Shown piece by piece: positions 21,484 through 30,900 of a stretch of DNA of 64,000 nt (within the stretch, counting starts at the first letter, position 1; every line of letters starts with the position of its first letter). The translations under genes were made by a program, and so were the position numbers. This DNA comes from Adiantum capillus-veneris (Eukaryota; Streptophyta; Polypodiopsida; Polypodiales; Pteridaceae). The notes beneath the pieces were generated by a model. That model did no database searches, was not told the origin of the DNA, and saw nothing but the letters and a program-made list of their open reading frames with translations. Location of the stretch: the NCBI GenBank assembly GCA_014529385.2, contig CM043945.1, forward strand, positions 151,193,741-151,257,740, written 5' to 3'.

Positions 21484-23865
21484 AGAGAGATGGTGCTCGG
21501 GCTGCTTTGAAGTGTATCGTTAATGATCAAGCAAACATAAATATATATATGTAAGAAAGAGAGAGAAGGGGGAAGGGGGTGCTTGTTGCACTAATGCCTT
21601 CTTACAAATCTGTCATGACCAATCAAAGTGAGATTAGTATTTGTTCAACATAGCCTGAGTAAATTACACCACAACACATCACAAGAAAAAGCCACCCCAA
21701 TCACTGTCTTAAGGCCAGGGGAGTCCTCTCCACCCTGTCGCCCTCTTACAGCATGTGGGTTTATGGCTAAATTGATAACAATACCCGGAGACAAGCTATC
21801 AAGAACTTAAATAAAACACCAAGACACTTACACATCATTATTGTCCATGACTTCACGTTGGAAGGGAGACAAGGTATCCATGCTTAGTCCAAATTCACCC
21901 TCCTTGATTCATCAATGTTGGGCTTACACTAGTAGGAGAAATGATAGATTTCCTACTCTCAATTTAATGATCACTCTCTCTTACAATGGCATAGAGTTCC
22001 CTTGCTAATCACCCTAATACAACACATACATATGCCTAATGCCAATGAGATTCCACTCAAGAGCTCCTTCTCAAGAGGTTGAGCTTGGCTTCTCAAGCTA
22101 TAGCATAGTGCTCTTTCTTCTCCCCCCTTTTTTGTGCTAGCTACACCCTCCTTTTATAGCAATTTTGAAGGCTAGGGTTACTCCTCTAACCATGGTTGGG
22201 TTAGATTTTCAGCAATTTATCTAATTTCTTTTGCTTGGAATTATCAAGAAGTTGGTGGGGAAAGAGAGAGGAGAGAAATGGAGGTGATAGGACTTTTCAT
22301 AGTGGGTTAGTGTTAGTAGAGTTAGTATTAATTTACAAATGGAATTGGATATTTACAATGGGAGTATCCATGTAGGATACAAATAAGGAAGAAAAACTCT
22401 TAAGAGGTAACAAAAGGTTGATTTCTTACAAGGTTGTTGCTCCAAGTGTCTTGAGTAGGGCCAATTTTGACGCTTGTTGACGGTCCACTAGCTTTGACGG
22501 TACATTTTTTCTCCACTCTTGACCTTCCTTGAGAGACAAGGTAATTGAAGCTGAGTAATCAACCACCATGATGCTATCTTTTAAGAGAAGAGGCTGAATT
22601 TTGTGGTTTTTTTGATAGATATGGGTAATTTGGAGGAGGAAAAATGAGACCTGGTGGTCAATTTTGGAATGGAATTGTGTGTGGGAGGTATGAGTTCACC
22701 ATGGTTTCTCTTATTCTTCAAGGTTGAGGAGAAGGTGAGTAGGGTGCAGAGAGGAGTGGTGAGAGAGGTGGGGATGATGAGTGGAGAAGTGTGTGTGAAA
22801 GAGGAAAATGATAAAGTGGAAGAGAGAGTGTGGCTGCATAGCATGGGAAAACTGGGGTCCACTAATAAAATCATAGCTCACAACTCGTAGCTCAAAAAAA
22901 TATGAACAAATTTGAGGAAAGAGTTTAGCCCACGAGCTACAACTTTTGTTTGTATCACCTTTTCAAATTCGGAGAGCAAGTGAACTTTAAAAATTCAGCA
23001 AAACCGACCGTTTTTTTCCATTGCACAAGGTCCTTGTGGGGTCCTTCTTTGGATGATTCTTTTGAATACCTCCAAGAGTGAGCCCTCCATAGTGCATGTA
23101 TGCATGCCACCTACCCTTGACCTTATTTGGTAGGTCTATAATTGAAGATATTGTTGAGATCATGATATAAGTGAATAGTACAACTAAGAAAATCAAATAT
23201 TGAGGGGTCTAAAAAATATGTACATGTCAAATATAAATAATATAAGTGGAAAAAATATAAAGGGGTCAAAAGAAATCTCTCTCATTATGAGGCTACCATA
23301 AAAAGATAAATATTTTTGGTGTTCTAATGTTTTAGAAAAAAAACAAAATAGATGTAGGAAGGGAAAAATCACAATAGTGAAAAAAATATACACATAAATA
23401 AAACTAGTTTTTTTGGATTTTTGTTGGGGTGGAGTTACACCAAATATAAGAGAAGCTTACATGAAAATATTTCTATATGGAATAAAGAGTATGAAAAATG
23501 GTAAGAAAAATTGTGGTAATGGTGAGGCAATGTACAGAGCATAAATAACACACACCTAGGTAGAAATATTTAAATAAATACCAAAATAATTATGAAAAAA
23601 TCTTTTATTTAGGCCCTATATACAAAGAAATATTTACATACGCATGGGCCATAATATACTTATATTTTTTATTTTTTTGGCTCAACTAGCCCAATGACTA
23701 GCTAATTGAGGGTTTTTTATTTCAGTAAGGAGATATGGGAAAAGTCCCCTAACTCACACGCACCTATATACAGTGAAAGGGTGAGGGTAACCACAGTGTT
23801 TGAGTGATTTGATAGGGTGAGATAACTCACTATGGCAATTACAGAGAGTCGAAAAACGGCTATCA
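21155..23865 (-). repeat. 5' LTR of element G (about 2.7 kb)
   Basis: On the minus strand it opens TGATAGCCGTTTTTCGGCT at 23865 and closes CCGCTTCA at 21155, giving TG...CA ends next to a primer site. The first 20 bases form a small hairpin (AGCCG, five T, CGGCT). The half nearest 23865 is repeated at 12793-14264 and 49083-50253. It contains a long GA microsatellite at 21412-21490. Confidence 0.78.
21412..21490. repeat. (GA)n microsatellite in the element G LTR
   Basis: About 78 bp of alternating A and G with one GG interruption. Short sense and antisense frames across it are artefacts. Confidence 0.95.
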
Positions 23866-24013
23866 CTATCAAAACTGGGATACAATCTAGAAACTTCTGT
23901 AAGTCCCAATATTTACAATGTGAAAAATCGGGTTTTCCTCAATGAATGAATAATAACAAAAATAATAGTCCGCCGAGTAGTTGGATGCCGTGGGGTGTGT
24001 CCAGCTTCTAACA
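23866..24013 (-). repeat. 3' LTR of the giant element (only the first ~149 bp remain)
   Basis: It matches 48170-48317 base for base except about 6 substitutions. On the minus strand it begins TGTTAGAAGCTGG directly after a polypurine tract. The rest of the 932-bp LTR is absent at the junction with the 5' LTR of element G. Confidence 0.88.
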
Positions 24014-24026
24014 TCCCCCCCCTCCT
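24014..24026 (-). other. Polypurine tract of the giant element
   Basis: The minus strand reads AGGAGGGGGGGGA immediately before TGTTAG of the 3' LTR, a textbook position for the plus-strand primer. Confidence 0.88.
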
Positions 24027-24064
24027 TGTTCATGTCGTCCCCGACATGGCCTGGATCAACTGCT

Positions 24065-27000
24065 TCATCTTATGGTTTCCCGCATCTTTAACAGCGATTC
24101 GTACCTTGCATGTAGTTTTAGCATTGTTGGGCCAAAGATATCTGTGTGCATGGTGAAGAATCTCGTATAAAATGCTTCTTCAAAACCCTGGAGGTGATAG
24201 GATGGTAGAAACATGATTCTTTGGTACAGCGCATGTATCACCTCCTTGGAAGGCTGACCTGACAGATCGTAAGCACATCTGTATGTATCTTGAAAGAAGA
24301 ATATGCTGTTGGTCACCTGGCCCGGCTTGAAGGTCTCGAACATTGCTAGGATGGTTTTGCAGATTTTTCTCATCATAATGCATGTAAGGTCAGGTGAGCC
24401 AGTGAACAACTTTATGGCGCCTGGTAGGGTTTTCACCATGTATTGGACACTTATTCTCTCACCTGCCTTCACGCCTGGCAGCTTTGGGTAATTCATCCAA
24501 GTGGGTTGGCTTCTTTGCAAGATTTCTTGTGCCTTCCATGTCCTAACCCTTGGTAGAGGGCAGAAGTTGAGGTTGTCTCTGATATGTTTAGGTGCCTCTC
24601 CTAAGTGGATTAGGTATTGTGGGTACTTGTTAAGCCAAGCCTTCCTCCACTTTGGCTGAGAATCGACTATGAGCTTAACTCCTTCTGGCCTCGAGGTGTC
24701 TGCATGGCAAAGAGGTTCCGTTGGCTCTTCTCTGATTCGCTTGTTTATTGTTGCTGCCTCATATTTCAGCAATGGATACGAGAGAGAGGGTTGAAGCCAC
24801 TCGCGCCTGAGATTGCTGGCGTCGATCTTCTGAATGGTCATAGATTTGAAGACCCTCTTCTCCCATTCCCAAGCTTCCTTTGTGCTTTCTCTTAGCTCTA
24901 CCTCCATTGCCTTACGCAACTTTTCCTCCTCTTCTTGTGTTAGATCATGCGGCTCTTGAGAGAATCCTGCTATGCTTTCCTCTTGCATGGGTGTGTCCAC
25001 AAGATCTGCCACATTTTCGAGGTCGATGCCCTCATTGGCGACTGGCCCTGAGATTTCTGCCTCTGCTTGTTGCTTGCCTTTTAACTCCTCAATTTGCTTG
25101 AGGAGTGTTTGTTTTTCCGCTTCAGCTTCTCCGCCTGTATTTACGAGGAGGTCATTAAGCTCAGCGTTTACTCTTTCCGCCTCCTCGAGCTTTTTCTTTA
25201 TGCTTTCCACCTCTTCTTGTAGGGATTTTTAGTTGTCCTCCATTCTTGTTTGCATTGCTATAGAACCTTCAGCCATCATTAACCTCTGCTTTTTCTCGAG
25301 AGTCAGCTCCTTCTGAAGTTCTTGCATGTGCTCTTCATATATTTGACTCTCGGAAACGATTTGAATCGAGCTCGTAGCTCTAACTCTAGCAGGTGATGCT
25401 CGTAGCCTCTGGATGGTCTGATCTTTGACTTTTAATTGGTCCTTGAGCTCAAGGACTTCATCCAGGCTTGCTTCTAGTTCTATCTCTGCTTTTTCCTTGG
25501 CATTTCTCATGGCCTCTACTTCTTTTTTTTCTTCTGCCAGCTGTAGTGTCAGATTATCCCGTTCTTTTTCAGCATTTCATAATGACTTGCTGAGCTGCAG
25601 ACACTCTTCTTCAGCTGCTTGTATTCTTTTTGCTGCTGCCTCATTTGCTTCTTCCTTTGCTTGGCAGTTTTGTAGAGCTGTTGCCAAGCTGGCCTGGAGG
25701 TCAGCTTCTCTCTCTTTTTGCCCTTGGCTTTGTGCCTTCAGAGAATCCCTTTCCATCTTGGTCTTTTCTTCGGTGGCCTTTATAGTTATCATTTCTTTCT
25801 CTGATGCCATAGATTGTGCTCGTATTCTAGCTAGCTTTGTCATCACCACGTCCCAGTCATTGGAGGATGGGTGCAGGTCTACAGTGTCTGTAGCAATTTC
25901 TTTAAGTTCCACTAGCCGAATGCCTTGCACCTGTTCTTTATGCCCTGTCCTCGCCAAGTCGAATGCGGATGTGGCGGCTTCTTCCCTTGTATATCCTACA
26001 GCTAGCAGGTCCAAAAATGCATAATAGGCCTCATCTAGTCCTTTTTGTTCAGACTCAGGCTTGGCCTCTTCCTTTGGCTCAGGTTCTTGCCTTTGCTCTT
26101 GCTCCTCAGCTTGGTTTTCTTCTTGTTTGTCCTCAGCCTCCTTATCTTCTGGTGGAGGGCTGCTAGGAGGTGGTGATGGCTGTGGGCTGGGTTTAGGGCT
26201 ATCTGGTAAAGTTGCCGGTTTGCCCTTTAAATCCCTGTCTGCTTTTGTTTTCCTTTCCCTTTCTTGGCTTTCTTGATCATCTAGCAATGTTTGCCTTATC
26301 TGCTCCACTTCCTCCTCGGTGAAAGGGACATGGGGAATGTTTTCCACTGCTGCATCAAGAATCTCGAAATTCTTGATATAATCTTCAAATCGGTCCCTTT
26401 GCACTCTTCTGGATGATTCGGACATAGACTCGAGAGATGGCTTCCAGAGTTCGTTTAAATCGCCCTTGAGGGCTCTTTCTGCTCGGAAACTCTTCATCAG
26501 CCTCTCGAGTCTTGCCGCTTTTTGAGACCTGGTTTCTTTGGCCGGCACTTGAGTAGACTCCTTCTTTTCTTTCTTCTGCTCAGGTTTCTCCTCTTCAATT
26601 GGCTCTAACCGTCTCTTCAATCTCGTAGCCACCCTTGGTGCTCTTTGTGGCTCATCTTCCTTGTCTTCTTTTACCCTTAGCCAATCATTCTGAGATGGGG
26701 GATCAGGCCACCTTCCTTTAGCGTGTAGTGCTGCATAAACCACCTTGGTTATCATTTCTCCTTGCACTATGTAGGTTGGATTTTTTTTGCCCATTTTTAC
26801 CAAGCTGTCATGTATGTATGCCGCATAGTTGATTATCTTTGGGGTGCCTTTTGTCATTGCCCAAGTAAACGTTGTGGCAATTGCACCTGGCGGCATCCTG
26901 TACTTCTGTGGCCTCTTCATGCACATGTGGAAGTACTGGTTGTACAATTGGCTCATGATTGCCACCTTTGGGTTGGCAATGTCTTCAAAGGTGTAATTTG

Positions 27001-27499
27001 CCTTTTTGTCTTTGTACACCTTGACTTCATCCCTTCTTTTTGTCACACTGTCTCCCTGATTGGAGAGGTCTAGTGCATGGGCTACAACCCGCTCCGTGAT
27101 TATGATCTCTGTATCTGATCTGCCTTGTAAATCTGTCACCTTGGCCACTCCATTCTCTTTGATGCTTGTTACAAACTCCCATACTCTTTTGATGTCCACC
27201 CCTGCTGGTATCGCTTCGAAGTAGTTATGGAGGTCAATTTTCTCCAAGTAGCCGACCATTTTGCTTCGTACAAATTCATTGAGCTCTCTTGGCAGCATTG
27301 GTAGCTCTATTATATTGCCTTCATTGTCTTTGAACACTCCCTGGTAGATCCTTAGGTCATTGGACTCTAACAGATCCTCTTATATCCAGGTGCTGGTGGG
27401 CTTTAATGTTCCTTCTGGGATGACAAAGGGTTCCACCTCGTCCAGATAATCTTTGATTGTCATTCTTTTCTTCTTTGCCGGTGACTTCGAGGCTGCCAT
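24065..27499 (-). pseudogene. ORF3 of the giant element: long coiled-coil protein, three in-frame stops
   Basis: One reading frame of 1,144 codons from the ATG at 27499 ('MAASKSPAKKKRMTIKDYL') to a stop at 24065. It is interrupted only by TAA at 27377-27379, TGA near 25577-25579 and TAA near 25229-25231, with no frameshift. Residues about 55-260 form a helical domain resembling the putative plant transposon or env-like third-ORF proteins of plant gypsy elements. Proline- and glutamate-rich linkers follow, then about 250 residues of E/K/Q coiled coil, then a C-terminal domain ('PGAIKLFTGSPDLTCIMMRK', 'FFFQDTYRCAYDLSG'). I see no signal peptide or convincing membrane span, which argues against an envelope. 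Role unknown. A degenerate relative lies at 5691-7483 and 11199-12300. Confidence 0.8.
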
Positions 27500-27664
27500 A
27501 GATCCTGTTGCACTCAGTAATCCAGAGTTAGTGTTTTTTCCATATTAGCTACGAAACTGAGTTTTACTTATCCAAATGACTTGAAAATTGAAATTATAGC
27601 TTAAAAGGAATTTGTGAAGCTGTGCATGTGCTCACAGTGCAAATCTGGCAAAAAATTTCTATTT

Positions 27665-28542
27665 AGACATCCTACGCGTAGGATGTCTTTTTCTTCAGAA
27701 TTGGTTCATATTTGACATGCAGGTAGTGTAAGGCTCATGGAGCATGGCTATAGGCTTGGATTTGAATTTGGATATCAAAAAGTGGATTTTTGGGCTGATT
27801 CAGGCTTCAGGTCACAATTTGGGTAGAATGTCCATCATAGGTAGCAATTGATGTCCAAATGGGTTGAAAATTGGTGTATGGGCTCATTGCACCATGGTAT
27901 TGGCTACTATGATGTCATTTCTTGCACAGAAGGCTAAATTTATGCTGAAGACATCCTACGCGTAGGATGTCTTTTTCTTCAGAATTGCATGAAACTTGTT
28001 CTGTGGGTTGTTCTTGGCCTATGGAACATGGCCATGTTCTTGGATCTGAATTTGGATAATATTTGATGCTTGAAGGGCTCTGTGAGGTGTTTTTGGGCTC
28101 AAAAAGTGTATCTTGAAGGTGTTGGGGGTCAAAAGTGATTAGACTAGCTTCAAACTTGACATATGGGCTCTTGATGATGAGGTAATTAGATCTGAAATAA
28201 CAAAGCATCCCTTCCATGCCAAAAAGTTCCATTAGACATCCTACGCGTAGGATGTCTTTTTCATCATTTTGACTCCCTGACCACACAGATTGTTTGCTGA
28301 TGTGTATGTGAATGTGTTGTGCAAGTTTCATGAGATTTAGACAAGATTTGGTAGGTCAATGACCCATTATTGACTCTATGCCCTAACTTTGCGTTTTTCC
28401 ATGCATATGAGGTCAAATCTGGTCCAAATGTGATGAAACTTGGTGTATGGCTTGTAAATGTCATTCAGAACATGTGCATGACAAAAATTGATGAGGTTTG
28501 TGCCAAAAAGTGCCCTTGAGACATCCTACACGTAGGATGTCT
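27665..28542. repeat. Array of four 24-bp palindromes, ~284-bp spacing (upstream of ORF3)
   Basis: The unit is AGACATCCTACG followed by its exact reverse complement. Copies at 27665-27688, 27949-27972 and 28234-28257 are perfect; 28519-28542 has one central change. Start-to-start distances are 284, 285 and 285 bp. The DNA between them is only weakly similar (for example GAAAATTGGTGTATGGGCTC, GAAACTTGGTGTATGGCTTG), as in a decayed tandem repeat whose palindrome was kept. The array ends 166 bp before the ORF3 start. Confidence 0.95.
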
Positions 28543-30130
28543 TCTGGTGATTTTTTCAGTGCTAGTGCTCCCAGTGCTTGCCCTTTGCCCCCCTAAGTCC
28601 CTTTTGAGCCTAATTTCAACAAAAAAGTCAAATGGATAGTGTATAACTCTCTGTGTGGACTTCAGAGCCTCCGAGCCGTTTTCTGACTTTTGGAGTGGTT
28701 TTTGGCGATGAAATTTTTTGATGTTGGTCTCCATAGCTTCCCAATCCCTTGGGGATCCTTGCCGTATAGTTTTTGTCGACTTTGGCTTCATCGGAGCTCC
28801 ATTTGGCAATTTGTTGCTCTAGAAGCACCCGTGGTTGCGTTTACATACCTTTGATGATTTATGGTGGTCTTCCACCATAGGATTTGGTTGTTGATGGTCT
28901 AGGAAAGCTGCTCGTGAAGTTTGGTGGAAAACGGACTTGCGGTTTGGCCGCAAGTGCATTTTGACGCTTTGTGTGTCTTATACCGTTTCTGAGGTTTAGT
29001 GCCGCTTCGGGTCACTTTTTGGTCATGCGGGTCATATGAACTTGTCGAGCATGTCGAGATGCTCCTACCCATGAATTTTGGTAGCATTTGGTCGCCGTTT
29101 CGCCGATTTCCCATTTGGTGGCCTCTTGCGGGTTTTTGGGAATTAGGGTTTTTTCCGATGGTTTCCCACTGTTTGGCTATCCAAGACTGGTCTCCTAGAC
29201 TAGAGTAAGCTGCCGATGAAGTCTTGTTTCTTTTGGGTTAGCCGTTAGGCCGCCGTCTCTACTTGCAGGTCTCTACCGCTCGCTTTCTGTGTGACCTCTA
29301 CGCTAGTTTTCGCGACATAATGACAAACATGCGCGAAAAGCTCAAGGTGGTGAGCCTACCTCTCATGTCTGGAGCTGGTCGGGTAGACGTGCGTGTCGTA
29401 GAAGCTGCTGGAAGGTCGATCCGCTCTAGGTGGCAGAAGCTCTCTCCACAAAGTCAATAGTGAGAATGAGCTAAAAATGGGGTGAAAATTTCTTAAAATG
29501 GAGGTCCCCGAACCACTTTTCATGAAATTTGACATGTGCTCCTATCTTCTTGCGAGATGCGGTTTAGGCTTCTTTCTTGATTTGGACTCCGTTTGCTCTA
29601 TTTGCCAGAAATTTGGCATTTCGGTCAAAACCTGGCTAAAACACGCTTTCCGCTCCAGTCTCATAATTGCACCCCCACTGTACCATAGGTTGTCCTTTAG
29701 TCTCTGGTCATCCCCATATTTTTTGTTTTTCATTACGACTGTTTTTCACCTGCTTTTTGTATTTTGAAGTTTTTCTGCCGAAAATTAGCAAAATTAAAAT
29801 GAAAATAGAAAATCAAACCTAGAAAATCCCCAAAAATCATAATAAATCATAAACATCACCGCAACACACTATATACTCTCACATGCAATTTTTCTGGCCG
29901 GATTTCTTCGTTTTACCAATATTTTGCCTGAAAAATGGCTATTTCTACTTATATACACACACCTAGGGGCTTGATTTGGCGTTTGGCCCCCTATACCTGT
30001 AGCTTCATGCTGTATAAGGGCATATATACTTGGGTTACTCCAGAAAATTTTGCAATCAAACATCAACCCCTAAAATAGTCAAAAATCATACCCTTTTTTG
30101 CTGTTGCTGTTATTGGTTCCGCATTTGAGA
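28543..30130 (-). other. Non-coding spacer between integrase region and ORF3
   Basis: About 1.6 kb with no convincing open frame on either strand. Part of it (28900-29460) is richer in G+C than its surroundings. I see no repeats or known motifs here other than the palindromes to its left. Confidence 0.55.
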
Positions 30131-30133
30131 ATG

Positions 30134-30147
30134 CCTCCCCCCCTCCT
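30134..30147 (-). other. Internal polypurine tract
   Basis: The minus strand reads AGGAGGGGGGAGGC, much like the terminal tract at 24014-24026, and both follow a GAC-rich context. No LTR start follows. It could serve as a central plus-strand primer or be a relic of a former 3' end. Confidence 0.45.
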
Positions 30148-30314
30148 AGCCGGAGTCCTCCCGGACGACAAGGTTTCGCCTCGGAGTATGTGCCGTGCAT
30201 AGGTTGAAAAAGTTGTGCTAATGCCTGGCCGATTAATGTGGCCCTATTTTATGCATACTCGGTCAATGCATGGAAAAATTAATGCTGTGCAAGAGAAGGA
30301 AATAAGCAAGATGC

Positions 30315-30890
30315 TTATTGGCATTCGCCGTCGAGGCTTCTTGCTTTCTTTGCAAGTAGCAGCTGTAACTCTACTGCTCTCTGTTTAATTGTCTTTTTGG
30401 CAAGAGGCAAGTGCTTTGCCGACACTGTTGATGGAGTCGTGGCTATTTCTGAGGATAGAATTGGCTGGGATGTAATAGCTATGGGCCTTATGGCCTTGGC
30501 TTTCCATTGGTATTTTGTTGCTACCGATTTTTGTAGATGGTTTGGCTCTTTCCTGTTTGTCACTGGTTTGTCTTTCATTGGCATCCACATATATCGGTTT
30601 CCTTTTTTGAAATGCCGCTCTCTGCCTTCCATTATTGCGTGTACGGCAGGTAGTTCCTTTTGCTTTTGCTTTGGTATCCAAATGTGATTGACATTTGGAT
30701 TATTGCTAAGCATTTTCTTTGGTATCCACATCTGTTTTATGCCCTTGGTTTGGGGTTGAACCGTCTGCTTTGTTGGAATCCGTTTGTTACATTGTTGTTT
30801 TTCCACCATTGCATTTCTATCCTTCCGCATCCATACTTGTTTACCTTGTTTTGGTAGCCTAGATTTTTGCATTGTGGCCGATGACTTCAT
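30315..30890 (-). CDS. Small basic ORF with repeated Trp motifs (giant element)
   Basis: A clean 191-codon frame starting MKSSATMQKSRLPKQ, just after the integrase stop and in a different frame. It is very basic and carries a loose repeat around tryptophan: 'QVWMRKD', 'QMWIPKK', 'HIWIPKQ', 'YMWMPMK', 'YQWKAK', spaced roughly 20-30 residues. This could be a nucleic-acid-binding tail, originally translated by frameshift from the integrase frame, or a separate protein. The family is not recognised. It may be a continuation of the preceding ORF after a single indel. Confidence 0.45.
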   Translation of the reverse strand: MKSSATMQKSRLPKQGKQVWMRKDRNAMVEKQQCNKRIPTKQTVQPQTKGIKQMWIPKKMLSNNPNVNHIWIPKQKQKELPAVHAIMEGRERHFKKGNRYMWMPMKDKPVTNRKEPNHLQKSVATKYQWKAKAIRPIAITSQPILSSEIATTPSTVSAKHLPLAKKTIKQRAVELQLLLAKKARSLDGECQ

Positions 30891-30900
30891 CTGTCTGTAA

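Larger units (their letters stand above)
12793..23865 (-). mobile_element. Element G: Tat-like Ty3/gypsy retrotransposon
   Basis: In the minus direction the order is 5' LTR (23865 to 21155), primer site, leader, gag-protease, RT, RNase H, a second RNase H, integrase, and a truncated 3' LTR (14264 to 12793). The extra RNase H between the classical RNase H and integrase is known from the Tat group of plant gypsy elements. The 5' LTR abuts the cut 3' LTR of the giant element, so G probably inserted there. A partner copy (H) lies at 61937-64000. Confidence 0.85.

Noticed and set aside
21336-21530. 64-codon Leu/Ser repeat ORF
   Set aside because: Translation of the GA microsatellite.
23866-23870. 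CTATC as target-site duplication of element G
   Set aside because: Only the right side is present; the left LTR end is missing, so it cannot be tested.
25425-26276. Plus-strand ORFs rich in Ser, Ala and Leu (25425-26024, 26061-26276)
   Set aside because: Antisense shadows of the Glu/Lys/Ala-rich ORF3 coiled coil.
24065-27499. ORF3 as a retroviral-type envelope gene
   Set aside because: No signal peptide, no convincing transmembrane helix and no cleavage-site-like context; long coiled coils dominate.
27665-28542. Regularly spaced repeats as a CRISPR array
   Set aside because: Spacing of about 260 bp, palindromic unit, plant retrotransposon context and no cas genes rule this out.
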